From Desulfurococcales archaeon (lineage in GTDB: Archaea; Thermoproteota; Thermoprotei_A; Sulfolobales; Desulfurococcaceae), in NCBI GenBank assembly GCA_027083045.1, contig JALWQP010000028.1, positions 1-7,925 on the forward strand: a stretch of DNA of 7,925 bases. The letters run 5' to 3'. This document shows positions 1 to 6,447 of the stretch, piece by piece; the stretch's first letter is position 1, and each line of letters begins with the position of its first letter. The notes beneath the pieces were generated by a model. That model worked only from the letters and a program-made list of their open reading frames with translations, was not told where the DNA came from and searched no databases. A program made the position numbers and the translations under genes.

Positions 1-270
1 ATAATATACGGTGAGTCTGCAGAGCTTTCATCCATTAAGCCCCTCTACGAAGCTATAAGGGCTTCACAGATTATTTCTGCAGTGAGATCATATCTTTATC
101 GTAGGAAGCGTGGTAATAGAGTAGAGCTCTTGTTCCATAAGCAAGCCGCCTACATGGGCAAGATCTCATTGATAGATAATGAGCGTGAATCTCCTCTAGG
201 TGCTGTAAGGGTAATTATAGAAGCCGATGATATTAGAAGCATTATAGACTGGCTCGCCCCCAGGCTATAG
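1..270 (+). CDS. C-terminal fragment of a small archaeal protein, possibly an RNA-binding protein of the COG1325 (predicted exosome-associated) family
   Basis: The reading frame is open from the first base of the window to a TAG stop, giving 89 codons, so the gene begins upstream and its start is not visible. An internal ATG at 82 is not a credible start because the frame continues unbroken upstream with protein-like composition. The most distinctive stretch is HKQAAYMGKISL (window residues 48-59). It resembles the DKQAAYLGxLxL signature that I recall near the C-terminus of the archaeal RNA-binding family PF01877/COG1325, predicted to be exosome-associated. The preceding basic segment (RRKRGNR, 33-39) would suit RNA contact. 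The family call rests on a remembered motif and only part of the protein, so it is tentative. The KEOPS subunit Pcc1 was considered and fits less well. The gene converges on rnz and overlaps its stop by 6 bp. Confidence 0.5.
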   Translation: MIYGESAELSSIKPLYEAIRASQIISAVRSYLYRRKRGNRVELLFHKQAAYMGKISLIDNERESPLGAVRVIIEADDIRSIIDWLAPRL

Positions 271-1023
271 GTATATAACCATTCTATCCTCGGCGACAAT
301 AACATTGCTGAATATTCTTGAGGCATCCCTATATAGCTCTAATGGGTCATCATACCTAGCACTAATATGTGTTAACACAAGTAGCTTTGCTTTAGCATTC
401 ATTGCTGCCATAGCTGCATCTAGTGCTGTTGAATGCCCTTGAGCATGGGCTTCCTCGGCCATATCACTAGTAAATGTTGATTCATGAATTAATACGTCAA
501 CATTCCTCGAGTTATTGATTATCGAATGACATGGTCTTGTGTCACCAGTATAAGTGATCCTCTTGTTATTCTTTACAATATTAATAACGTAGCCATAGGA
601 TGATGGAATATGGTCAACTAAAAATGATGATACAGTGATCTTATCATCTCTGTAGACTATTCCTTCATGTAATGGTTCGAAATATAATGGAAAGTCCATG
701 TTTAGCAAGCCTGAAGAAGCGTAAGCGCTCAATATGTTTGATAATTTCCCAGGCCCTATTATTAGGAGCTCTTTTTCTCGGCTCATTAGATGCATTGTCT
801 GTAGGAGACCAAATATTCCGAGATAATGATCGCCATGAAGATGAGTTACGAATACAACCTTTATTTTGACGGGGCTCAACCCCATTTCCAGCATAGTTTT
901 CTGGCATCCCTCCCCTATATCAAAGACGTATAAGTTCGAATCTACTTTGATACAAATGCAGGGAAGCATTCTTTTCATGGGGATCGCGGCGCCCGTTCCT
1001 AGCATGAATATTTTTGTGTTCAT
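265..1023 (-). CDS. rnz: Ribonuclease Z (tRNA 3' processing endonuclease), short arm-less form
   Basis: This is a metallo-beta-lactamase-fold endonuclease that cuts the 3' trailer from pre-tRNAs. All the zinc-ligand motifs of the family are visible: HLHGDH at residues 61-66, His138 (VDHIPSSYGY), GDT at 160-162 with Asp161, the HEST block at 180-183, AQGHST with His197, and LTHISARY with His219. The N-terminal GTGAAIP (10-16) is also typical of RNase Z. At 252 residues it is shorter than the roughly 300 usual in archaea. The shortfall falls between SYGY (142-145) and GDT (160-162), where bacterial and other archaeal enzymes carry a flexible tRNA-binding arm. Only 14 residues, including a basic KNNKR, remain there. 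The ATG start overlaps the stop of the upstream methyltransferase gene (ATGA) and has no clear ribosome binding site, which suggests translational coupling. It is the last gene of the minus-strand operon. Confidence 0.92.
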   Translation of the reverse strand: MNTKIFMLGTGAAIPMKRMLPCICIKVDSNLYVFDIGEGCQKTMLEMGLSPVKIKVVFVTHLHGDHYLGIFGLLQTMHLMSREKELLIIGPGKLSNILSAYASSGLLNMDFPLYFEPLHEGIVYRDDKITVSSFLVDHIPSSYGYVINIVKNNKRITYTGDTRPCHSIINNSRNVDVLIHESTFTSDMAEEAHAQGHSTALDAAMAAMNAKAKLLVLTHISARYDDPLELYRDASRIFSNVIVAEDRMVIYL

Positions 1024-2033
1024 GGCTTTTCAACTACATAAATTGTTCTTGTAAGCCTGCCGTGCACATACATGTATATCTTATCACAGAGTATTAGGCC
1101 GTAACTACATAGTGCTTCATCGATATGTTCATTGAAGTATGTTGGCGACATAAACACTAGGTAACTCCCCTTATGTAGCCATTCCGAGGCTTTCTCTATG
1201 AAACGCTTATATATAGAGAATGATTCTTTTCCGTGAGTGCTTGCGGCTCTACCATATGGTGGATCAGTTGCTATACCATCAATATTCTGTAATTCAAGCT
1301 CTGTAGAGTCAGCGAGAAGAAGTGGTGCTGGCACATGATAGTGCTGAAGGTTAGTTATGCAACCATGTGAGATCTTCCAGTCAAGCTCTACACCTATACT
1401 CTTCAAACCCATATGGTGTGCTTCAAGCAGAATGCTTCCTGTCCCAGCGAACGGGTCGAGGATTGTTTCGCCCTCCTTAAGCCTCGTAAGGTTGATCAAA
1501 GCCCTAGAAAGCCTAACAGGTAAGGCTATGCTTCTGAAAAACGGTCTTTTTGACGGAGCACGATGCTCGTAGTTTTTAGCCTTATGCATGTAATTTAGAG
1601 TGACAGTTAGAACTAGATTATTCGCGATATAGGATAAAATTATTCGTTGGCTCCTCCTATCAAGTGTGATGTCGATCTTCCTTATGATCATATCCCTCAG
1701 ATAATCTTGGCTGATATCGATAAATGATGATAACCGAATATATTTTATAGTATATCTGCCCGCTTCAATAGGATTTTGATCAATAAAAATATCCTTGGCG
1801 GGATCACTTAGATCTCCTATCGCAATTAATTGTCCAGCCTCTTTAATGTATCCAGCTCTTGCAACTACTTTCTTAAAAACATGATCATCTACATCGACTA
1901 TGCATAAGGAAGAAATGCAGGATTCCGGATCGATTGCTTGGCCAGTATATGTCTCGAGGAGGGCGGATAATTCCTTAAAAGATAAAACTAGATTAGAGGC
2001 ATCGAGTCTAAACACGTATTTCATATTCTCCAC
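1020..2033 (-). CDS. trmG10: tRNA (guanine-N2-)-methyltransferase, archaeal Trm11/TrmG10 type
   Basis: This is a SAM-dependent enzyme predicted to methylate the N2 of guanine 10 in tRNA. The C-terminal half is a Rossmann methyltransferase: RPFFRS (163-168) and an Arg/Asn-rich helix, motif I DPFAGTGS (193-200), an acidic SAM ligand in GVELD (214-218), Asp242, then motif IV DPPYGR (257-262). DPPY marks amino-group methylation, and the DPPYGR form fits the Trm11/TrmG10 group. The end, HGRLTRTIYVV, is also typical. The first 150 or so residues should form the THUMP-containing tRNA-binding half, but its primary sequence is weakly conserved and I infer this from position and length. The 5' end is uncertain. 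The GTG at 2033 begins this call, but an ATG at 2024 (MKYVFRL) follows a GTGGAG that could itself serve as ribosome binding site, so the true protein may be 3 residues shorter. It lies 13 bp after prs and overlaps rnz. Confidence 0.86.
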   Translation of the reverse strand: MENMKYVFRLDASNLVLSFKELSALLETYTGQAIDPESCISSLCIVDVDDHVFKKVVARAGYIKEAGQLIAIGDLSDPAKDIFIDQNPIEAGRYTIKYIRLSSFIDISQDYLRDMIIRKIDITLDRRSQRIILSYIANNLVLTVTLNYMHKAKNYEHRAPSKRPFFRSIALPVRLSRALINLTRLKEGETILDPFAGTGSILLEAHHMGLKSIGVELDWKISHGCITNLQHYHVPAPLLLADSTELELQNIDGIATDPPYGRAASTHGKESFSIYKRFIEKASEWLHKGSYLVFMSPTYFNEHIDEALCSYGLILCDKIYMYVHGRLTRTIYVVEKP

Positions 2034-2046
2034 ATCTGATTATAGA

Positions 2047-2958
2047 TTAGCTGATTAAGGTATCAATAACTTCTTTAAGTCTAGGGATTACGTCCACGTA
2101 ACGGATAAAGTTGTCATTAATTTTCTGAGCAAGGGTATTAGCAGCTATTATCATTTTGGCACCGCTTCTCTTGATCTTATCTAGAGCGTCATCGATTAGA
2201 AGAGTGTGTGATGCTGCAACGTAGACTTTTCTGGCGCCTTGCTCCAATACTATTTTCGAGGCTTTGGCTATAGTTCCACCCGTACTGATGATATCGTCAA
2301 CTATGATCACGTCTCGGTCCTTGACGCTTAACCTCTTGGGCTTAATGGTTATCTCTCCTGTTATACGATCTCGATGTTTCTCGAGATAATCGTACTCAAG
2401 GCCAAGCTTCTCGGCCGCGTAACGGGCTCTTCTAACCGCGCCTCTATCAGGTGCTAAGACAAGTGGATTGCTCATAGATTTAAGGGCTTCTCCTACGAGG
2501 AGGTCACTAATAAGAATGTTAACTGTATTACCTCTAAAATGATCTAAAAGGTGTGGGGCATGTATATCGACTACGACCAATGTATCCGCACCAGTCAATG
2601 ATAAAGACTTGATTATCACTTCACCGCTTATAGCTTCGCCGGAGAGGAACTCTTTGTCTTGTCTTGCATAGGCTAGGTAAGGTATACATAATATCATCCT
2701 TTTAGGATTGTATCTCTTCACTGCATTCAAAAGGAACAATGTCTCGATGAACATATCGTTCTGACATGGATACATTGTATTCAATAATATTGTTATTGAG
2801 CCTGAAATTATGGTTGGCTCTTCCAATCTTACATAGATCTCTCCATCGGGAAAACGCTTATACGTTAAGCCTATGTGAGAAGCACCTAGCAAATCCGCTA
2901 GTTCTTTAGCTTCATCAGTATAGTTATGGCTTCCAACAACAACTATTTTGCTTGACAT
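2047..2958 (-). CDS. prs: Ribose-phosphate pyrophosphokinase (PRPP synthetase)
   Basis: The enzyme transfers pyrophosphate from ATP to ribose 5-phosphate, making PRPP for nucleotide, histidine and tryptophan synthesis in the cytoplasm. Family landmarks appear in order: FPDGE (36-40), PYLAYARQDK (93-102) with the ATP-contacting Arg/Gln/Asp, the metal-binding DIH (131-133), the catalytic flexible loop LEKHRD (192-197) with its Lys and Arg, and the PRPP-binding loop VDDIISTGGTI (220-230). The length of 303 residues is full for the family, slightly shorter than the roughly 315-residue bacterial enzymes. The ATG start follows an AGGGGT ribosome binding site with six bases between the GGGG and the start codon. 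It is the first gene of the minus-strand operon and is transcribed from the divergent promoter region to its right. Co-transcription with two tRNA-maturation genes may simply reflect shared growth-linked demand. Confidence 0.95.
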   Translation of the reverse strand: MSSKIVVVGSHNYTDEAKELADLLGASHIGLTYKRFPDGEIYVRLEEPTIISGSITILLNTMYPCQNDMFIETLFLLNAVKRYNPKRMILCIPYLAYARQDKEFLSGEAISGEVIIKSLSLTGADTLVVVDIHAPHLLDHFRGNTVNILISDLLVGEALKSMSNPLVLAPDRGAVRRARYAAEKLGLEYDYLEKHRDRITGEITIKPKRLSVKDRDVIIVDDIISTGGTIAKASKIVLEQGARKVYVAASHTLLIDDALDKIKRSGAKMIIAANTLAQKINDNFIRYVDVIPRLKEVIDTLIS

Positions 2959-3054
2959 ATGTGACCCCTACATTGTTGCTCGCTGAACTACATGTTTAGA
3001 GATAATAACATGTATATCTAAAGATTTCCTAATAGAAGCGAAGAGGGGTATATT
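2959..3054. promoter_or_regulatory. Divergent promoter region between prs and amrS
   Basis: These 96 bp separate two divergently transcribed units. On the minus strand, TTTAGATATA (plus-strand 3013-3022), preceded by purine-rich GGAAATC, is a good TATA/BRE candidate. The predicted start near 2990 would give prs a leader of about 30 bases. On the plus strand, TTTAGAGATAATA (2995-3007) is the best TATA candidate, with TATATCTA (3013-3020) as a second option. Ribosome binding sites at either end are GGGG (minus strand, 2965-2968) for prs and GAGGGG (3043-3048) for amrS, each six bases from its ATG. A perfect inverted repeat, described separately, overlaps both promoter candidates. Box assignments are by eye, and transcription starts are inferred from the usual archaeal spacing. 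Confidence 0.5.
2989..3014. repeat. Inverted repeat TACATGTT-N10-AACATGTA, candidate operator
   Basis: TACATGTT (2989-2996) and AACATGTA (3007-3014) are perfect 8-bp inverted copies separated by 10 bp, and each half contains the palindrome ACATGT. The 18-bp spacing between half-sites is a little under two helical turns. The repeat encloses the plus-strand TATA candidate, and its right arm touches the minus-strand TATA candidate. This geometry suits a dimeric regulator controlling both directions. No protein can be named from the sequence, and a chance dyad in AT-rich DNA remains possible. Confidence 0.35.
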
Positions 3055-4128
3055 ATGTCTACTATTGACAGGCCCGGCGCTAGGCTGGCGAGGTTTTGGG
3101 AAAGCTTAGAGGATAAAAAAGTCAGATGTAATCTTTGTCATAGGAGGTGTATAATTGTCAACCACGCTTACGGAGCATGTGGTGTCAGATATAATCATGA
3201 GGGGAAACTATACACACTTGTATACGGATTACTGACTGCCGCTAATCCCGACCCCATAGAGAAGAAGCCATTAATGCATTTCAACCCCGGAGCATATGTG
3301 TTCTCGATCTCAACGGCGGGATGTAATTTCTTCTGTAAGTTCTGCCAGAACTGGGTATTGAGTCAGACAAGAAGGGAGAAATTATTCGGTGAGCTATTCA
3401 CACCAGAAGAAGTCGTCCGCCAAGCAATAATCAATGGATGCCAGGGCATAAGCTACACATACAACGAGCCAACAATATTTTATGAGTTCATGTATGATGT
3501 CGCCCGGCTCGCGAAGAAGAAAGGGCTATTCAATACTATGGTCACGAACGGGTACATGACTCCGGAAGCCGTTGACGAGATAGGACCCTATATGGATGCA
3601 GCAACGGTAGACTTCAAGGGAGCAGGTAACAAGGAGTTTTACAAGAAATTCATAGGAGTTCTAGACCCAGAGCCTATATTTGAGTCCATACTTGCCATGA
3701 AGGAGAAGGGATGGTGGATAGAGATAACAAACCTAGTGGTGCCAGAGTACGGTGACAAAGAAGAGGATATGCGGAGGCTTTCACGATGGATCGTTGAAAA
3801 CCTCGGCCCCGAAACTCCGTTCCACATACTAAGGTTTCATCCACAATATGGGCTTTCAGACCTCTATCCAACACCTATTGAAACACTTGAAAAGCTGGCT
3901 AGAATAGCGATGGAGGAAGGACTAAAACATGTCTATCTAGGAAATGTATGGGGACATGAGCTCGAAAACACATACTGCCCTAATTGCGGGGCACCCGTGG
4001 TGAAACGACGAGGCTTCTATATTCTCGAATGGAATCTAACAGAGAACTTCAGATGCAAGAAATGTGGATACAGGCTTAATTTCAGGGGGCGTTTCTGGGG
4101 AACACATAAAGGCTTCTTCTTCATCTAA
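3055..4128 (+). CDS. amrS: AmmeMemoRadiSam system radical SAM enzyme (AmrS)
   Basis: This is a radical S-adenosylmethionine protein of the group formerly annotated as pyruvate formate-lyase activating enzyme-like. The 4Fe-4S motif is CNFFCKFC (90-97), Cys-x3-Cys-x2-Cys, followed by QNW, a hallmark of AmrS. Before it lies a cysteine-rich N-terminal module with C25, C28, C32 and C42 and the block DPIEKKPL...HFNPG (66-79), which separates AmrS from true glycyl-radical activases. YNEPTI (136-141) is a conserved barrel motif. The C-terminus carries two CxxC pairs (C308/C311 and C334/C337) that look like a zinc ribbon. The length of 357 residues is normal. The family takes its name from co-occurrence with AMMECR1 and Memo proteins, and neither is in this window. 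Its substrate is unknown to me. The ATG start has GAGGGG six bases upstream. It is probably co-transcribed with the GTPase 3' of it. Confidence 0.93.
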   Translation: MSTIDRPGARLARFWESLEDKKVRCNLCHRRCIIVNHAYGACGVRYNHEGKLYTLVYGLLTAANPDPIEKKPLMHFNPGAYVFSISTAGCNFFCKFCQNWVLSQTRREKLFGELFTPEEVVRQAIINGCQGISYTYNEPTIFYEFMYDVARLAKKKGLFNTMVTNGYMTPEAVDEIGPYMDAATVDFKGAGNKEFYKKFIGVLDPEPIFESILAMKEKGWWIEITNLVVPEYGDKEEDMRRLSRWIVENLGPETPFHILRFHPQYGLSDLYPTPIETLEKLARIAMEEGLKHVYLGNVWGHELENTYCPNCGAPVVKRRGFYILEWNLTENFRCKKCGYRLNFRGRFWGTHKGFFFI

Positions 4129-4151
4129 TATCTAACACTATATGGTTGTGT

Positions 4152-4156
4152 GGGGG
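4152..4156 (+). promoter_or_regulatory. Ribosome binding site that favours the ATG at 4163 for the GPN-loop GTPase
   Basis: GGGGG lies six bases before the ATG at 4163, the same spacing as the GGGG-type sites of prs and amrS. The first in-frame ATG at 4142 has no purine-rich site upstream, so the downstream start is preferred. Confidence 0.5.
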
Positions 4157-4162
4157 AAATAC

Positions 4163-4948
4163 ATGCCTTATTTCATAATCGTACTTGGCACTGCTGGAAG
4201 CGGCAAGACAACATTGTCTGCTTCTCTCCAAGAATATCTATCATCACACTCTCTAGATTCAGTCATAGTAAATCTCGATCCTGCTGTTGAAAATCTGCCT
4301 TACAAGCCAGCCATAGATGTGAGAGAATATGTTGATGCACATGACCTGATGAAAAAATATGGTCTAGGCCCTAACGGAGCTCTTGTCGCGGCTGCTGACA
4401 TGCTAGCTTTGAAAGCAGAAGAAATAAGTGAGGAGATATGGTCGCTTAAAACAAACTACATAATACTCGATACTCCTGGCCAGATGGAGATTTTCGCGTT
4501 TAGGGAATCGGGTCCCATAGTTCTAAATACAATTGTTTCGACGGCGAAAGCTGTATCGCTGTTTCTAATAGACACATTATATGCTGCGAGCCCCTCTAAT
4601 TTCCTTTCAGCATTGCTGTTAGCCGCTAGTGCACAGGTTAGAATAGGTTTTCCTCAGGTTCTTGTCCTTACGAAAACCGATCTCGCCGAGGACTGGATGT
4701 TAGAAGAGATTAATAAGTATATGGAGGAACCAGAGTATCTTGCCCTTGCCGTTATGAGAGAGAAGAAGGGCAGGATCCTATGGGATGCTGAAGATGTACA
4801 GGTAATAGCGGAAAAAACACTGACGCATGACACTGTATTTGTATCATCTACCAATATGAGCGGAATGGATAATCTCTACGCTGTTACTCAGAGAGTTGTA
4901 GCCGGAGGGGAAGACTATTATACAGAGGAGCCTTCACCTGTTCTCTAG
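4163..4948 (+). CDS. GPN-loop GTPase
   Basis: This is a homodimeric P-loop GTPase of the archaeal/eukaryotic GPN family. The eukaryotic members assist assembly and nuclear import of RNA polymerase II, while the archaeal role is less clear. Numbered from the 4163 start, the motifs are P-loop GTAGSGKTT (9-17), the defining Gly-Pro-Asn loop GPNGAL (69-74), Walker B/G3 LDTPGQ (102-107), base-specificity TKTD (170-173), and the G5-like SSTN (228-231). The length of 261 residues is typical. An in-frame ATG at 4142 would add MVVWGKY. I prefer 4163 because that start gives the usual short lead into the first beta strand and has a GGGGG motif six bases upstream. The gene follows amrS by 34 bp (13 bp if the earlier start is used) and is probably in the same transcript. 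I see no functional link with AmrS in the sequence. Confidence 0.93.
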   Translation: MPYFIIVLGTAGSGKTTLSASLQEYLSSHSLDSVIVNLDPAVENLPYKPAIDVREYVDAHDLMKKYGLGPNGALVAAADMLALKAEEISEEIWSLKTNYIILDTPGQMEIFAFRESGPIVLNTIVSTAKAVSLFLIDTLYAASPSNFLSALLLAASAQVRIGFPQVLVLTKTDLAEDWMLEEINKYMEEPEYLALAVMREKKGRILWDAEDVQVIAEKTLTHDTVFVSSTNMSGMDNLYAVTQRVVAGGEDYYTEEPSPVL

Positions 4949-5058
4949 ATATTTGTTTGCGTATTATGTTAGGCCCTCCTAATACGTAATATTTTAATCT
5001 GAACATCGATGTAGAAACATGATGGATATCAATTGAATAGTTAAAAGGTGATACTCTC
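4949..5058 (+). promoter_or_regulatory. Intergenic region with imperfect hairpin and candidate acd promoter
   Basis: This is the largest gap in the plus-strand half. An imperfect hairpin pairs GTATTA (4961-4966) with TAATAT (4987-4992), and TTAGG (4969-4973) with CCTAA (4978-4982), around a CCCT loop. A short T-run (4992-4995) follows. It could mark 3' end formation for the amrS/GTPase transcript. The same AT-rich stretch, TAATATTTTAATC (4987-4999), is also the best TATA candidate for the acd operon and would place transcription start near 5020 with a leader of about 40 bases. The two readings could both be true, and neither is strong. Confidence 0.35.
5047..5052 (+). promoter_or_regulatory. 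Strong ribosome binding site that fixes the TTG start of acdA
   Basis: GGTGAT matches the archaeal anti-Shine-Dalgarno complement (GGTGATC) and sits six bases before a TTG codon at 5059. No ATG or GTG in this frame lies nearby that would preserve the conserved first strand of the CoA-binding domain, so the TTG is the likely start. Confidence 0.75.
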
Positions 5059-6441
5059 TTGATTGAGAAGTTCTTCAATCCTAACAGTGTTGCCATAGTT
5101 GGTGCTTCCCCGAAGCCGGGCAAAGTTGGTAATGTCATCTTGGCAAACTTCAAGAAGAGATTCAAAGGAAGAATATATCCAGTCAACCCTAAGCATGAAG
5201 AGATTATGGGGCTTAAATGCTATCCAAGCATAAAAGATCTTCCAGAGACCCCAGATCTGGTGGTAATAGCGATACCTGCACCAAAGGTTCCACAAGTCCT
5301 ACGCGATGCTGGAGAAAAAGGAGTTAAAGCCACGATAATAATAACCGGAGGCTTCAGAGAGACAGGTACCGAAGAAGGAAGGCGTCTTGAGGAAGAAATC
5401 GTAAAGATCTCAAGAGAATACAGTATAAGAATACTTGGCCCCAACTGTCTCGGAATATATGATAACTGGAGCGGCGTGGACACCTTCTTCTTACCAGACG
5501 AGAAAATGATGAGACCACCAAAAGGTAAGATAAGCTTCATCAGCCAGAGCGGTGCCTTCGCATCTGCTCTCCTCGACTGGATGGCTTACAGGAACATAGG
5601 GATCTCCAGAGCTATAAGCTATGGCAACAAGATAGATGTCGATGATGTTGATCTATTAGACTTTTTGGCCAATGACGATAAAACAGGCTTGATAATAATG
5701 TATCTAGAAGGCCTAAAACCGGGCAGGGGACGATTATTCATCGAGAAAGCTAGAGAAGTCGTTCAGAAAAAACCGATCGTAATTTACAAGGCTGGTAAGA
5801 CAAGTAGGGGAAGCACTGCCGCGGCAAGTCACACAGCGGCACTTGCCGGGAACTACTCTATTTATAAAGCAGCTATCAAACAAGCCGGATTAATAGAAGC
5901 CATGAGCTTCGACGAGATTATGGATCTATCCAAGATCCTTCTGACACAGCCATTAATGAAAGGCAGAAAAGTATACGTCGTAACGGATGCTGGCGGCGTA
6001 GGAGTAATGCTGACAGACGCCCTCACAACAGAGGGATTCCTATTGCCCCGTTCACCAGCTGACTTGAAAGAGGAGCTCCGTAAAGTATTACCCCCACACT
6101 GTATTGTTGAGAACCCCATAGACTTGACTGGAGATACCGATGATGACAGATACAAGGTAGTACTCGACATATTGTTGCCAAGGGACGATGTTGACGCAGT
6201 AGTAGTGGGTGCTCTACCACAGGTCCCAGGTATAACCTCCAAGCTTGCCGACTACTTGGCTGAAGCAAGGAAATACGGTAAACCGATCATAGCGATATCA
6301 ATAGGCAGTAAAGAAGCGGAGAAATTTAAAGACTTGCTTGAAGATAAAGGGATACCAGTATTTGAATCCCCCGAGAGGGCGGCAAGAGCCCTCAGAGCAC
6401 TATATCTCTACTCCAAGATAAGAGGAGTTGCGAGGGAGTGA
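5059..6441 (+). CDS. acdA: Acyl-CoA synthetase (NDP-forming), alpha subunit
   Basis: The alpha chain of ADP-forming acetate/acyl-CoA ligase converts acyl-CoA, ADP and phosphate to the free acid, CoA and ATP, a substrate-level phosphorylation step. Domains in order are a CoA-binding Rossmann domain (about 1-130, with FFNPNSVAIVGASP at 6-19 and the LGPNC block at 126-130), then two succinyl-CoA-synthetase-like domains. The first carries ISQSGAFASALLDW (161-174) and the phosphohistidine loop SHTAALAG (257-264) with catalytic His258. The second begins near 300 (TDAGGVGVM, 309-317) and contains ENPIDLTGD (351-359). The length of 460 residues fits a free-standing alpha subunit rather than the fused 700-residue form. 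The start is TTG, supported by GGTGAT six bases upstream. Six bases separate its stop from acdB. The sequence does not reveal the acyl substrate preference (acetate, branched-chain or aryl acids). Confidence 0.93.
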   Translation: MIEKFFNPNSVAIVGASPKPGKVGNVILANFKKRFKGRIYPVNPKHEEIMGLKCYPSIKDLPETPDLVVIAIPAPKVPQVLRDAGEKGVKATIIITGGFRETGTEEGRRLEEEIVKISREYSIRILGPNCLGIYDNWSGVDTFFLPDEKMMRPPKGKISFISQSGAFASALLDWMAYRNIGISRAISYGNKIDVDDVDLLDFLANDDKTGLIIMYLEGLKPGRGRLFIEKAREVVQKKPIVIYKAGKTSRGSTAAASHTAALAGNYSIYKAAIKQAGLIEAMSFDEIMDLSKILLTQPLMKGRKVYVVTDAGGVGVMLTDALTTEGFLLPRSPADLKEELRKVLPPHCIVENPIDLTGDTDDDRYKVVLDILLPRDDVDAVVVGALPQVPGITSKLADYLAEARKYGKPIIAISIGSKEAEKFKDLLEDKGIPVFESPERAARALRALYLYSKIRGVARE

Positions 6442-6443
6442 TC
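6435..6443 (+). promoter_or_regulatory. Ribosome binding site of acdB overlapping the acdA stop codon
   Basis: GGAGTGATC is within one missing G of the full archaeal consensus GGAGGTGATC and spans the TGA stop of acdA, four bases before the ATG of acdB. This arrangement suggests translational coupling and balanced alpha and beta subunit production. Confidence 0.75.
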
Positions 6444-6447
6444 TAAG

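Noticed and set aside
82..270. A stand-alone 62-residue protein starting at ATG 82
   Set aside because: The same frame is open to the left edge of the window with coherent protein sequence (YGESAELSSIKPLYEAIRA), so the ATG is internal to a longer gene.
665..907. Minus-strand 80-codon frame and plus-strand 65-codon frame inside rnz
   Set aside because: Both are overlapped by the conserved metal-binding motifs of RNase Z and show no recognisable protein features.
3055..4128. True pyruvate formate-lyase activating enzyme
   Set aside because: The four-cysteine N-terminal module, the DPIEKKPL block, the CxxxCxxC-QNW form and the C-terminal CxxC pairs fit AmrS. There is no glycyl-radical enzyme gene nearby.
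4142..4162. ATG at 4142 as the start of the GPN-loop GTPase
   Set aside because: No ribosome binding site lies upstream, whereas GGGGG precedes the ATG at 4163 and that start gives the usual short lead into the P-loop strand. The earlier start cannot be fully excluded.
5862..6242. Minus-strand frame of 126 codons opposite acdA
   Set aside because: It lies wholly inside a well-conserved catalytic gene, with low-complexity Ser/Thr/Pro composition and no family resemblance. The same applies to the minus frames at 5220-5540, 6023-6268 and 6537-6890.
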